From: Colwellia sp.
GTDB taxonomy: Bacteria; Pseudomonadota; Gammaproteobacteria; Enterobacterales; Alteromonadaceae
Assembly: GCA_022969175.1 (NCBI GenBank)
Contig: JALJPB010000002.1
Coordinates: 1-56,568, forward strand
Length of the DNA stretch: 56,568 bases
Direction of reading: 5' to 3'
Positions within the stretch are counted from its first letter, which is position 1. Each line of letters starts with the position of its first letter. Below are positions 1-9,735 of this stretch, one piece after another. The notes under the pieces were generated by a model. That model was not told the DNA's origin. It made no database searches and worked only from the letters and a program-made list of their open reading frames with translations. A program made the translations under genes and the position numbers.

Positions 1-110
1 TTAGCAACGAGCGAAGTGATTAAGTTATCGGCTTGGGCTACCGCAAACAATTGCGCTGATAACAAAATACAAAAGGAGATAAAGGCCTGGCCTAATCGAT
101 GAGATTTCAT
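1..110 (-). CDS. Exported protein, N-terminal fragment (cut by window edge)
   Basis: Only the first 36 codons are inside the window. They start at an ATG (108-110) with GGAA about 9 nt upstream and encode a typical signal peptide: a short basic start (MKSHR), a hydrophobic stretch rich in Ile/Leu/Phe/Ala, and an AQA-type cleavage site near residue 28. The protein is therefore probably exported, but its function cannot be read from this fragment. It lies on the same strand and about 140 bp downstream of the Ig-like surface protein gene, and a nonamer tandem repeat sits in its upstream region. Confidence 0.6.
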   Translation of the reverse strand, partial: MKSHRLGQAFISFCILLSAQLFAVAQADNLITSLVA

Positions 111-154
111 AGCTAAATTCCATTTACTGGGTGGTTTTAATTGCGTCGACCGCG

Positions 155-215
155 GTTGACTTGTTTGACTTGTTTGACTTGTTTGACTTGTTTGACTTGT
201 TTGACTTGTTTGACG
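155..215. repeat. Nonamer tandem repeat (TTTGACTTG, ~6.5 copies)
   Basis: Nearly perfect head-to-tail copies of the 9-bp unit TTTGACTTG run through this stretch. It lies between two minus-strand genes for exported proteins, about 45 bp upstream of the start codon of the gene cut off at position 1. No reading frame continues across it, because the preceding gene stops at 254. Copy number of such a repeat can vary by slippage, so it could alter promoter or leader spacing of the downstream gene; that is inference. Confidence 0.9.
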
Positions 216-253
216 ACCAGAGTGACAACCAGATAGTTTGTTGAATAACTTCA

Positions 254-2956
254 TTATTGGACAGCTCCATTTGCTACGGATTTACCTAGTAAGTCGGTTT
301 GAATAAGGAGTATTTTTCCCCACATTAATTCTGTATTTGCCCCTAATAAATTATGTTCATCGTTCGAACTTGATGCTTCATAAATTAAGTAAATAGGTGC
401 AGATGATTTTATTTTTTCACCCTGATCAATGTGTACACCATTGGTTTCACTGCCAAAGTAAGCTTTACCTAAGCCAGTACCGGATGTATTACACATTGAA
501 GACTCAAGTAACTCGTTGTTAATGCTATACCGTTTTATTACGGTGTTGGCTTGTGGACACACTATTGCAAGATATTGCGCATCAACAGGCACTAAGTAAC
601 TAGTAGCAAGAAATTGTTGAGGTAAAAATGCGGTAGTTTCACCTCCATCAGCGTCTGCAATTTGCACTGCTGATATAGGTTTGTCGGAAGTGATTCTAAA
701 AGCACTTCCGGCTCCCTGAGCTAAGTTACTGCCAAGAGCAATAGTCTGAATTTTTCCTGCCTGTAAGGTGTAGTCAATAGTGGTTCCATTGTCGGCCAAT
801 ACACTAATGAGGGTATTATCTTCTATAGCACCTACAGAGACCGTTCTGTTTCTTACGCCAAATATTTCATTGGCTACAGGCGCTACAGAATAAACGTCAT
901 ATACGTTGGCGCCACTAGTAACTTTATGGGAAACCAGTATATTATCATTTGCTTCTATTATGCCGGCAATATTATTGATATCGCTTGCATCAAAAGTTAC
1001 CGTAATGCCTGCTTTTAAGGCAATAATTGATTTAACTCCAGCGATTGTTACAGTTACTGGCACATCTTTATAGGGACTTAATAAGTAATAAAAGTGATGA
1101 TACCTTACGTGGGGAACAACAAAAGATTTACCTTTAAAGCTACCGGGGACTGGCAGATCAAGTGCATTTGTTGCCGTCCCTACAGATAGAGGCATAGTTG
1201 AACTCAACTCCGCACTTTGAGAAATTACGGTAACAGAACTCAACTCTCCTTCGTTTACCGTTGTATTACTTCCATTCATAGACACTTGAGTATTGTCTAC
1301 TAAACCAGCTATTGAAACAGTTTGATTTACCCAGCCAGGATTTAAGAAAAAATAACTGTTGTTCGGTATTTCTTTATCACAAACAATGCTTACTTGGCCT
1401 TGAACTTGCCACTGCGATCCTATGTCATCAGACATATTATAGGTGAAATCGTCAGGGCCACAGCGTAGTGCATTTGGTTGATACACTATGACTTGGTTGC
1501 TATTAACAACAGTAATAGTAGCCGTGCCATTTTTAGGCTCACCAACAGAAGAGATGGTAAGGCTTTTACCTTCAAAACTAATGTCGTTAGCTAAAACATC
1601 AATAGCAACTGAAGCGTTATCTCCTAATATAGCGATAATATCTTCGTTAGCTACAGGAGGCGTACTAGTACAAGTAACGGTTACCGTTCCTGTAGACGTT
1701 TTTCCATTAGTTGCAGCGTCGGTAACAATATAGGTAAAACTATCATTTTTACACGTTCCTGCAGCATAACTGTATTTAAGTGCTTTGTTGCTGGCTATAG
1801 ATACTTGACCAAAAGCCGCTTGCCCTACTGAAAGCAGTGACAGTACATCGCCATCAAGGTCGGTATCATTGGCAATAACATCTAAGGTTACACTGCCGCC
1901 ATTAAGTATAATAGTCATGGCATCGTTTTCAGCGACAGGCGGGGTATCACAAATTACGGTAACTGTGCCAATATCAGCTGAGGTGCCTTGTACATCTTGA
2001 GTCACGGTATAAGTAAAACTATCAGGGCCACAATAACCGACATTCGGGGTATATTTTACCGTTTGGTTTGAAGCAAATACCGCAGTACCATGGGACGGTA
2101 TCCCTATTTCAGGTAGTAAATAAATAAAGTCATTTTCAGGGTCAGTATCATTAGCAATTACAAATGCGGTAACGGGCTGACCATCACCTAAGTTAATAAT
2201 GGTATCGTCAACGGCAACAGGTGGCATGTTCGCCACTTCAACGGTAATGGTAACGGTTGCTGGCGCACTATCAACATCATATAAATTATTGCCAATTACC
2301 CAGTATTGAAAACTGTCAACACCAGAAAAACCCTCGTTAGGCGTGTAAGTAATAGTTTTGTTAGCATTAAAAGTAATGTTGCCATTACTTGGGCTTGAAA
2401 ATCGCTCAACTTGGTAATAAGACTGTACCGCGGGATCATTAGCGAGCACATTTATACTGACACTGGTACTTGCTGCAGTTGTTGCATTATCAGCTTGAGG
2501 AAAATAATCGTAATTTTGATCAAATCTACCATCTAAACTTATCCGTATTTCGCCCCAGTCTGAGGTTTCGCCATCTGGATTTATCACCCTAAATGGGATC
2601 ACTTCCATTTTATTATTGCCATCAGTGCCTGATGCGATATATAAAAGCTTACCTTTGAATTTTATCCAACGAAAATCTAAGATATTATAAGCAGCAGCTT
2701 GACCATGGGTTGTATAAACCTTGTCATAAAATTCTATAGCTTCATATGTTTTACCACCATTAAGCTGAATTCTAAGCTCATTGCTTGAATACAAAGGGTC
2801 GGATACTGCGCTACCATCAAAAATTAAAAACTCTTCTTGGACACTCATTCTGGAGTTAAATTCGAAGATAAGTTTATGTAAGGTTGGCTCTGCCTGTACT
2901 TTATAAGAAATAAGGACAAGTAAAACTAAGATGAGTTTTTTGAATGAATAATCCAT
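254..2956 (-). CDS. Secreted Ig-like (cadherin-like) multidomain surface protein
   Basis: The product is about 900 aa. I chose the internal ATG at 2956 because it is preceded by AGGA at good spacing and opens a clear signal peptide (MDYSFKK, hydrophobic core, VQA cleavage near residue 22); an in-frame start at 3091 would bury it. Residues ~152-526 hold four tandem Ig-like/cadherin-like modules, each with the marks of bacterial Big_9-type repeats (PPVA.DD, VLAND, YTPN, D.F.Y). Residues ~530-900 form a different beta-rich region resembling IgGFc-binding-type C-terminal domains (weak recognition). Such proteins are usually extracellular adhesins or cell-surface structural proteins. The last ~15 residues match the end of the gene at 3818-6268. 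Confidence 0.75.
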   Translation of the reverse strand: MDYSFKKLILVLLVLISYKVQAEPTLHKLIFEFNSRMSVQEEFLIFDGSAVSDPLYSSNELRIQLNGGKTYEAIEFYDKVYTTHGQAAAYNILDFRWIKFKGKLLYIASGTDGNNKMEVIPFRVINPDGETSDWGEIRISLDGRFDQNYDYFPQADNATTAASTSVSINVLANDPAVQSYYQVERFSSPSNGNITFNANKTITYTPNEGFSGVDSFQYWVIGNNLYDVDSAPATVTITVEVANMPPVAVDDTIINLGDGQPVTAFVIANDTDPENDFIYLLPEIGIPSHGTAVFASNQTVKYTPNVGYCGPDSFTYTVTQDVQGTSADIGTVTVICDTPPVAENDAMTIILNGGSVTLDVIANDTDLDGDVLSLLSVGQAAFGQVSIASNKALKYSYAAGTCKNDSFTYIVTDAATNGKTSTGTVTVTCTSTPPVANEDIIAILGDNASVAIDVLANDISFEGKSLTISSVGEPKNGTATITVVNSNQVIVYQPNALRCGPDDFTYNMSDDIGSQWQVQGQVSIVCDKEIPNNSYFFLNPGWVNQTVSIAGLVDNTQVSMNGSNTTVNEGELSSVTVISQSAELSSTMPLSVGTATNALDLPVPGSFKGKSFVVPHVRYHHFYYLLSPYKDVPVTVTIAGVKSIIALKAGITVTFDASDINNIAGIIEANDNILVSHKVTSGANVYDVYSVAPVANEIFGVRNRTVSVGAIEDNTLISVLADNGTTIDYTLQAGKIQTIALGSNLAQGAGSAFRITSDKPISAVQIADADGGETTAFLPQQFLATSYLVPVDAQYLAIVCPQANTVIKRYSINNELLESSMCNTSGTGLGKAYFGSETNGVHIDQGEKIKSSAPIYLIYEASSSNDEHNLLGANTELMWGKILLIQTDLLGKSVANGAVQ

Positions 2957-3412
2957 TAAATTAAAATCCTGAAATGTTTTTATTGTTTTTAATAAGGAGT
3001 GTTTACTACAAAACGAATAACATAATTGCTCAAAATTTAATTTTAGTAATGAGTTTATGTATAACAATTGAGTAAGTTTCAGAGACACCATCTAACTCCA
3101 TTTAATGATGATGTATTAGGAATAGATCGATAAGACCAGCCTATTTGTTGGGGATTGTATAGATATCCCACTATTTGTAAACAAATATTTCGTAGTAAGT
3201 TAGAACTAGAATAATCAGCATAATCAATTTGATAGCGAATATACTTTCAGCACTGTATTTATGGGCTTATCTCTTGTTTTAGAGAGTTGTTTGCCATGCT
3301 AGTGAATTGGTTTGCTATAAATATCGTGATAACATTAGCTTAAATCATGGAAGATAGTTTGATTTAACATCAATATATCCCTCCCCTTTGCACAAGACCC
3401 ACAGGACAACTA
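2957..3412. other. Divergent intergenic region
   Basis: About 455 bp between two divergently transcribed genes for exported proteins, so it should carry both promoters. It contains a 14-bp palindrome, ATTTGTAAACAAAT (3173-3186), that could be a regulator site. No convincing gene or RNA was recognised. Confidence 0.4.
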
Positions 3413-3730
3413 ATGAAAATCAAATACACTTCACTTATTTTAATGGCGATGTTATCAACGGCTTCAGCGGAAACTATTCGAGAGAATGGTAAGACAATAA
3501 ATAGACTCGGTGTACATGGCGATAATCTTTATTTCGATGTCTCTGAAGCTTTTACCAAAAACTGTGAATATGGTCTCATTTATGCCGATATTAATAGCTC
3601 TTTTGGTAAAGCCGCTTACTCAACATTGTTGATGGCCAAAGCCAGTGGTAAAAATCTGTCTAGATTTGATTATAGCCAAACAACTGAAGGGGGTATGTGC
3701 ACACTTATCATAGTTGAGGTTCAAAATTAA
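3413..3730 (+). CDS. Small exported hypothetical protein
   Basis: A 105-aa protein with an AGGA ribosome binding site just upstream and a signal peptide (MKIKYTSLILMAMLSTASA, cleavage near residue 19). The mature part is about 86 residues and holds two cysteines (in NCEYG and GMCTL) that could form a periplasmic disulfide. I do not recognise the family. It stands alone between two minus-strand surface-protein genes and is followed by a perfect hairpin, consistent with a monocistronic unit. Confidence 0.65.
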   Translation: MKIKYTSLILMAMLSTASAETIRENGKTINRLGVHGDNLYFDVSEAFTKNCEYGLIYADINSSFGKAAYSTLLMAKASGKNLSRFDYSQTTEGGMCTLIIVEVQN

Positions 3731-3744
3731 AGTAAGGCCACTTA

Positions 3745-3781
3745 CCAGTAAACCTTATTAATATTTAATAAGGTTTACTGG
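3745..3781. terminator. Perfect 17-bp hairpin between convergent genes
   Basis: CCAGTAAACCTTATTAA, loop TAT, then its exact reverse complement. It sits between the convergent ends of the small exported protein and the fibronectin-like protein, as expected for a bidirectional terminator. The downstream T content is modest (TTGTTCACTTT), so the exact mechanism is uncertain. Confidence 0.65.
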
Positions 3782-3817
3782 TTGTTCACTTTATCTTTAT
3801 GGCTTCACCCTTAGTTA

Positions 3818-6268
3818 TTAATTAATCACTTCAGCTTCTTCCACTACTGACGTACCAATAAGTTCAGTTTTAATAAATAGGATTTTAATACCAATAGGGA
3901 CTCCAGGGTTAGCCGATTCAGAGTTTCCTTGAGGCACCATAACTGTGATACCCGCCACGTCAATCGGTACTAAGTTTGTTTGCCATAATATGCCAACGCC
4001 GGGGATAATTTCAAAGCTTTGACTTAAACCATGTTGCCTAACACCATCAATCTCAATTTCTAAAGTATAATTACCTGCTGGTAGTCGGTGAAACTTAAAG
4101 TCAAAGCTGCCATCCGCATTTTTTGTCGCTCGATACCAGTTTATGCTGTCTAAACTAAAGCGCACCGTTTCGAATGAAATGTTAGCATCGGGTACAACCG
4201 AGACAACAATATGCTGCATAGAGCTAGTATTTTGTTGTTGATCGCCAGCATTTACAACCACGGGTTGAAGACCAGCTGAGTTATTAACTATTCGAGTGGC
4301 TTCTAAATATCCTACACTTGGATAACGGTTGCCACTAGAGTCATTACAATACCATTGGGTTATACTGGTGGTTGCTTCACCATAAAAAGTGACTGGGCCA
4401 ATACTACCTTTTGTCGGTTGAGAGCCTGAAACTGTACTGGTACAACTTTCTACGTTATCTATTTGCCATTCAAACGTAGTAGGTTTACCTACCTCAACAA
4501 TAGCGGGGAACCAACCAAACTTAACTTCTATAGGTTCCACCACGGTGAAGTACTTTGTTAAACCCGACTGAGATATACCGTCAACAACCACTTGTAATAC
4601 ATAATCCCCCGTCGCTAAGCCGCTACCAAATGTTGAAGTAAATTCCGTTGTTCCAGCATTATAGACAGCCTCAACTTGCGCTAAAACATCTAAAGTACCC
4701 GTTTTAAAATACCTAAAAGAGACTGTTGAAATAGCTGTCAGTTCGCCATCTACTGTTAGCGGTTTGGCCATTGCAATAAAATCGTCTGCAATGTTAACAA
4801 TACTATCGGTATTACTATTAGTAAATGAAATAGCAATATGCTCTTTCATTGATACGTTTGTCACTGTTCTCGTTGCTTCTAGATAACCTGATACAGGATA
4901 ACGATTATTATTAAGGTCGGTGCAAAACCATTTAGTTGTGCTTACTGAGCCTTCCCCATATAAAATCATAGGGCCAATTTTGTCGTTAGAAGGCTGGAGG
5001 CCAGAAGCTGTGCTAGTACAGTTTTTTACGTTATCTATTTGCCATTCAAACGTAGTAGGTTTACCAACTTCTACGGTTGATGGTGACCATTGAAATGATA
5101 CTTTTGAAGGTGATGGATGATTTACTATATGCCTTGCTTCTAAATAACCACTGCTTGGATAACGGTCACCATTAAGGTCGGTACAATACCATTTAGTGGT
5201 TGAGTCTCTTGGTTCTGAAAATGTATAGGGTCCTAGCCTGCCACTAATAGGCTGTGTGCCTGAAACTGTACTAGTACAACTAGTGACATTTTCTACATCC
5301 CAATAAAAGTATGAATTTTGACCAGTTGTAGTGGTTGATGGATTCCAATAAAACGTCTTAAGTATGGGGTCGGGATTTACTGTTATTCTCTCTGACTCAA
5401 CCCATGGAGAATATATTCCTGCTGAAGAACGTGCTCTTACACGATATACGTGCAGACCCTCAGGATGATTGTAAAGATTAACACTGGTGTTTGTGTAAGT
5501 ACGAGATGCCCCCCAGCTTCCCCCATCCGTTTTTAAAGCACCTTCATAACTAGTTGCACCTGATACTGCTGACCATGATAGCCTAATGTCATTACCGCCA
5601 AAAAGCACAGCACTTACGCTAGGCGCTGCTAAAGATACGGTGAAAGGTGCAGCTTTTACCCAAGGGGAACATGCGCCACTAGATGGGCATGCTCTTACTT
5701 GATAGAGATAGGCCTTACCCGCTGGGTGATTATAAAGCTTCACACTTGTTGAGGTGTATGAACGAGAATTATCCCAACTAACACCGCCGTTAGTACTTAA
5801 CTGTCTTTCATAGTGATCAGCACCTGATACAGATGCCCATGAGAGGGTTACGTCGTTGCCACCAAAAGGAGCAGCATTTACCCATGATGGCGCTACAAAA
5901 TAAACGGTGAAAGGTGCAGCTTTTACCCAGGAGGAACATGCGCCACTAGATGGGCATGATCTTACTTGATAGAGATAAGTCTTACCCGCTGGGTGATTAT
6001 AAAGCTTAACACTTGTTGAGGTGTATGAACGAGAATTATCCCAACTAACACCGCCGTTAGTACTTAACTGTCTTTCATAGTGATCAGCACCTGATACAGA
6101 TGCCCATGAGAGGGTTACGTCGTTGCCACCAAAAGGAGCAGCATTTACCCATGACGGCGCTGCTGTTGAATAGGCTTGAGCAGAAGTTGCGCCTAAGGTT
6201 AATATCATAAACAATAGAACAAGTGTCAGATCAACACGTGCACAAATGTAGGGTAAATTTACTTTCAT
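3818..6268 (-). CDS. Secreted fibronectin-like repeat protein
   Basis: An 816-aa protein starting at an ATG with GAAGGA upstream and a signal peptide ending near residue 32 (ATSAQA). Residues 38-126 and 127-215 are near-identical 89-aa modules, followed by a diverged third at 216-300; they look like fibronectin type III domains (LSW...V.GA..Y...RSYT.TSV.LYNH). Two adjacent modules, plus a third near residue 600, share the pattern F.W.P......F.W...NV..CTST.SG.QP, ..TKWYC.DL..NRYP..GYLEA, each with a Cys pair likely to be disulfide-bonded. The C-terminal tail resembles that of the surface protein at 254-2956. An adhesive or matrix role is inferred from domain type only. Confidence 0.72.
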   Translation of the reverse strand: MKVNLPYICARVDLTLVLLFMILTLGATSAQAYSTAAPSWVNAAPFGGNDVTLSWASVSGADHYERQLSTNGGVSWDNSRSYTSTSVKLYNHPAGKTYLYQVRSCPSSGACSSWVKAAPFTVYFVAPSWVNAAPFGGNDVTLSWASVSGADHYERQLSTNGGVSWDNSRSYTSTSVKLYNHPAGKAYLYQVRACPSSGACSPWVKAAPFTVSLAAPSVSAVLFGGNDIRLSWSAVSGATSYEGALKTDGGSWGASRTYTNTSVNLYNHPEGLHVYRVRARSSAGIYSPWVESERITVNPDPILKTFYWNPSTTTTGQNSYFYWDVENVTSCTSTVSGTQPISGRLGPYTFSEPRDSTTKWYCTDLNGDRYPSSGYLEARHIVNHPSPSKVSFQWSPSTVEVGKPTTFEWQIDNVKNCTSTASGLQPSNDKIGPMILYGEGSVSTTKWFCTDLNNNRYPVSGYLEATRTVTNVSMKEHIAISFTNSNTDSIVNIADDFIAMAKPLTVDGELTAISTVSFRYFKTGTLDVLAQVEAVYNAGTTEFTSTFGSGLATGDYVLQVVVDGISQSGLTKYFTVVEPIEVKFGWFPAIVEVGKPTTFEWQIDNVESCTSTVSGSQPTKGSIGPVTFYGEATTSITQWYCNDSSGNRYPSVGYLEATRIVNNSAGLQPVVVNAGDQQQNTSSMQHIVVSVVPDANISFETVRFSLDSINWYRATKNADGSFDFKFHRLPAGNYTLEIEIDGVRQHGLSQSFEIIPGVGILWQTNLVPIDVAGITVMVPQGNSESANPGVPIGIKILFIKTELIGTSVVEEAEVIN
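5624..6157 (-). repeat. Two 267-bp direct repeats inside the fibronectin-like gene
   Basis: Residues 38-126 and 127-215 of the protein are encoded by adjacent 267-bp units that are almost identical at the DNA level, with a few substitutions (for example AAGGGG against AGGAGG in the same place). This points to recent in-frame duplication or gene conversion. The third module, at 216-300, is much more diverged. Confidence 0.85.
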
Positions 6269-6901
6269 TGGGGTTCCTTCAGGGAATATTCCATTTTAAT
6301 GTTAACTTTAATACTCACTTTAAAATCTTAGCTGATGACAACTTAGAAAATAAACTGATTTATGTGGAAGGTTATAAGAATTAGACAAGCTAATTTTATT
6401 TGAATTAAAATTTGCACAGGAAAAAACGACTAAGGCATACCATAATATCATCCTTGAACTCAAGCTAACTAGTGAGGGCTATTTTGAAAAAAGATTATAC
6501 AGTTTAGTTAATATATGTAAACCCTCCACTTTTTATACTCAAAACGACTAAAAAAGGGGTCACACTATTAAAAATAGTATTGTGAAATAACAATTGGTTT
6601 CTGAACATTTTGTTGGAGATAGTTATAAAATTTAGCCTGTGACAAACTTATCAGTACGACTTGTTGTACGATTTAACTACTGAGTAAGTACTGATTAATA
6701 AAACTTCACCTACCAATTCACCACGGCTTTAGCTGAGCCAGTAATTTTTCTTAACTGAACGCTCTACCATAAATTTGCCACTTAACATCTAGAATCATCA
6801 CAATTAAACAGCATCCTGTATACATTAGGCAATATGCCAGATTATAATCAACTTGTTAAAAACTTAATTGATTTGCCCTACTATCAAAACGAGGAAAATG
6901 T
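6269..6901. other. Long intergenic region without recognised gene
   Basis: About 630 bp between divergently transcribed genes. It has only short open frames and no recognised RNA. A small inverted repeat, ACTATT-AAA-AATAGT, is near 6566. The promoters of the fibronectin-like protein and the collagenase-like lipoprotein should both lie here. Confidence 0.4.
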
Positions 6902-9592
6902 ATGCGTTGTTTCAAAGTCTTACTCATGCCGCTAATTTTATTGTTATCAGGTTGTGGTAGCCCACCAAAAAGCATCCCGCTTGATAATAAAGTGAATGAG
7001 ATATCAAACGCTCCGCTAGGGGCAAGTAGTAACCCCATTACACTTAATTTAAATCGCGCAATTTATCAAATTAGCACCAATGATCCTCTTTATTATGTTG
7101 TTGATGTGCCCGCAGGTAAATCATCTTTAGTGGTAAGTTTTGCTTGGGGAAAAGATTATAAAAAATTAGGTAACCCTAATATTTACATTCGCCACCAAAA
7201 TGCAGCAACAACCGAAGTGTATGACTGTCGTAGCGAATGGAAAGCCGGTGACTCTGAAGTGTGTATTCTTGATAAGCCCAAAGCTGGCCAGTACTATATT
7301 TTAGTTAATCCTGTTAAAAGCGAACACAAAGAAGGCGAAGAAGGCAAAAAAGTTGAAAGTGAAACGGCAAAAGACAAGGTAGAGCCAAATGAATTTACCG
7401 TTAATGACGGCATATTGTTCGCAACCACGGATTTATTCAACGTTAGCTATGCTTGTGAAAATGCTGAAGCCGATATTCGCGCGCAAACATTAACAGACAA
7501 ACAAAGAAAGTTTGTTTGTCAACGTTTAGCCATGACACAAGAACGTTTTAAAGCCGCTTGGCGCAGTATAGATCCTGATATTGTTACTCCTATTGATAAA
7601 GATTTAAATTCCAGAGTTGTGGCCGAGCTATTTTCAAGCATGAAAAGCTTCACCACGTGGATGAGTTATTTACAAGACAGTAGTAATAACAGTGGGGTTT
7701 TTCATGAAGAAAGCCCAGAAGATCCAAAATCACCTCGTGCAGCATTTAGAACCTTTAATGGCATACATTGGACAAGTGGCCTGACTCATTACTGGAACTT
7801 AGAACACGAATTTTCCCATTACTTAGATGGCCGTTACCTTAAAAAAGGTAATTATTCTACAACATCAAATCATAACGTGAGTTGGTGGTCTGAAGGTTTG
7901 GCACAATATTTTGGTTTCTGGAACGGGCCTGAGAGGTTATTCGCTAACGCACACAGCACTTTATATCCTGATAACATCTTAGCTTGTTCAACGCCTTTAA
8001 CAGCTTATAGTGACAGCAGAACAACTGATATTGTTGAAGAGTTTAGCATTGTTAACCAGTCGAATAGCCCATTAATACTGTACAGAGTTGATCATAAAAA
8101 AGGCACGTTATCTTCAAAAGATCAAGCTATTACACTGGCGCCAAATGAACGACTGGATAATTTTACCGCGGAGCAGTGGCATGCAGGTGACCGTTTTGTT
8201 TTACAAAACGAGCACGATAGTTGTGTTGCTTATGCTTCATTGAAAAATAACCAGACCTTAGTATTTAAAAACCAGCGCCTGAGTACAACAGATAAAATGC
8301 GCACTCTAGCAGATACCTTTCAAAAGAAAGCCAACGCTTATACTTGGGGCCACTTAGCCTTTACCTTTTTCTTTGAAGAGCAACATGCCGAGCTGAAAAA
8401 ATTCGTCGCATTAATTAAAGCCGGACAATATGACGAGTCTGATGCCTTACTCGACAAATGGGCAACAATCTATGAAGCTGACTTTCAAGCTTGGTTAAAC
8501 TGGGGCACAAAAAAAGCTTTTATTGACAGTTTTGCTCTTGAAGAAAGTCAACTGGCACTTAATAGCTACACCACTCTTTATGGCGCTGGCGACTGGGGCT
8601 TTAGATTACAATTAAGCCAAGATGTTGACAGCTTAACCATTGGCTCAGGTGGTGGCTCAGGTAAATATGATTTATTAATTGGTAAAGACAAACCAGTGCA
8701 CTCTGTCGCCAATTTAAATGCCGAGGCATTAATTTGTCAAACAAGTGAAACGACAAACCGACCTAATCAGCAGTGTATTATCGAAAATGCCAAAGCCGGC
8801 AACTATTACATTACCGTAGATAATGAAACAGCGGTTACAGTATTGGCCGATACCCACCTTTACGCTTGTGCTGGAAAAGACTGCCACATCACATTTACCT
8901 TACCAGCAACACCTGATGCTGAAAAAGTAGCGGTTATGAAAATCCCTAGAATAGTAGACTCAGCAGATATTAGTGGCGATGATTTACTGCAACCTTATGA
9001 GTTACAACGCTCAGAGAACAACCAAGCTGAAAACTTTCATATAACGAATAATTCAGCAACAGCGATAATCCTGCAACGCATTGATGAAGTCACTGGTAAA
9101 AAAAGAGGGACAAAAAGTGGTGAAACCATTAGTTTAGCTGCAGGTGAAACATGGATACCTGAAACGTTACTTTATCAGCAAGAGCGAATTGCGGTAACTA
9201 ACAAAAATGGAGCATATCTTGGCACGCTTACAGCTAAAAGTGCTGTTCATTTAGGTTACTTTGATCGCTCTGCAATTGTTGCCAAGTCGTGTAATTTAAA
9301 AGAAAGTTATACTCGAGGTAAAGTCAAAGCCAGCAATGCTTCGGTGCGTAATGAAAGCAATAAAACCCTATATGCATTTTGGGTTTTCCCTGACCAAATG
9401 GCAAACAAAAAGACCAACGGATTATTAAGGCGTAAATCTTACGCAAGCTTAGCGCCGGGTGAAACTTGGGATAATATTACCTGGCGTCATGGTGACAGAA
9501 TAATGCTAGGCACTACTGATAATACCGATTCTACCGAGTGTGTGGCTATTTTTGAAGTAGACAGCGACAAGCATTATGCCGTTCAAAACTAA
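6902..9592 (+). CDS. M9-family collagenase-like lipoprotein metallopeptidase
   Basis: An 896-aa protein with a lipoprotein signal (LLSGC, lipidated Cys18), so it is probably anchored to the outer membrane. The zinc site is HEFSH at residues 302-306 in the context HEFSHYLDGR, with a third ligand candidate Glu331 in WWSEGLAQYF; this HEXXH...E arrangement with HYLDGR and WW.EGLA is typical of Vibrio-type microbial collagenases (peptidase M9). A PPC-like domain lies near residues 45-140 and another near 560-640, as in secreted peptidases. A collagen-like or other extracellular protein substrate is inferred from the family. The C-terminal ~230 residues hold repeated patterns (L..GETW, W..GDR) of unknown function. 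A terminator follows. Confidence 0.8.
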   Translation: MRCFKVLLMPLILLLSGCGSPPKSIPLDNKVNEISNAPLGASSNPITLNLNRAIYQISTNDPLYYVVDVPAGKSSLVVSFAWGKDYKKLGNPNIYIRHQNAATTEVYDCRSEWKAGDSEVCILDKPKAGQYYILVNPVKSEHKEGEEGKKVESETAKDKVEPNEFTVNDGILFATTDLFNVSYACENAEADIRAQTLTDKQRKFVCQRLAMTQERFKAAWRSIDPDIVTPIDKDLNSRVVAELFSSMKSFTTWMSYLQDSSNNSGVFHEESPEDPKSPRAAFRTFNGIHWTSGLTHYWNLEHEFSHYLDGRYLKKGNYSTTSNHNVSWWSEGLAQYFGFWNGPERLFANAHSTLYPDNILACSTPLTAYSDSRTTDIVEEFSIVNQSNSPLILYRVDHKKGTLSSKDQAITLAPNERLDNFTAEQWHAGDRFVLQNEHDSCVAYASLKNNQTLVFKNQRLSTTDKMRTLADTFQKKANAYTWGHLAFTFFFEEQHAELKKFVALIKAGQYDESDALLDKWATIYEADFQAWLNWGTKKAFIDSFALEESQLALNSYTTLYGAGDWGFRLQLSQDVDSLTIGSGGGSGKYDLLIGKDKPVHSVANLNAEALICQTSETTNRPNQQCIIENAKAGNYYITVDNETAVTVLADTHLYACAGKDCHITFTLPATPDAEKVAVMKIPRIVDSADISGDDLLQPYELQRSENNQAENFHITNNSATAIILQRIDEVTGKKRGTKSGETISLAAGETWIPETLLYQQERIAVTNKNGAYLGTLTAKSAVHLGYFDRSAIVAKSCNLKESYTRGKVKASNASVRNESNKTLYAFWVFPDQMANKKTNGLLRRKSYASLAPGETWDNITWRHGDRIMLGTTDNTDSTECVAIFEVDSDKHYAVQN

Positions 9593-9634
9593 GTTGTAAA
9601 TCAGTAATTTGTAAATCACTATTTGATGATACGC

Positions 9635-9671
9635 AAAGGCTTTCAATGCAGTGGTATTGAAAGCCTTTTTA
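9635..9671 (+). terminator. Rho-independent terminator after collagenase gene
   Basis: A 13-bp perfect stem (AAAGGCTTTCAAT / ATTGAAAGCCTTT) with an 8-nt loop runs into a T-run. It lies 43 bp after the stop codon of the collagenase-like gene. Confidence 0.88.
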
Positions 9672-9735
9672 TTTGTCTTGCTACCTACTATAAATAACTT
9701 TCTATAAATGCATAACTATCTACTAGTAAATACAA

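Noticed and set aside
6856..7038. 60-codon minus-strand frame at the start of the collagenase gene
   Set aside because: It overlaps the lipoprotein signal sequence of a well-supported gene and has no ribosome site.
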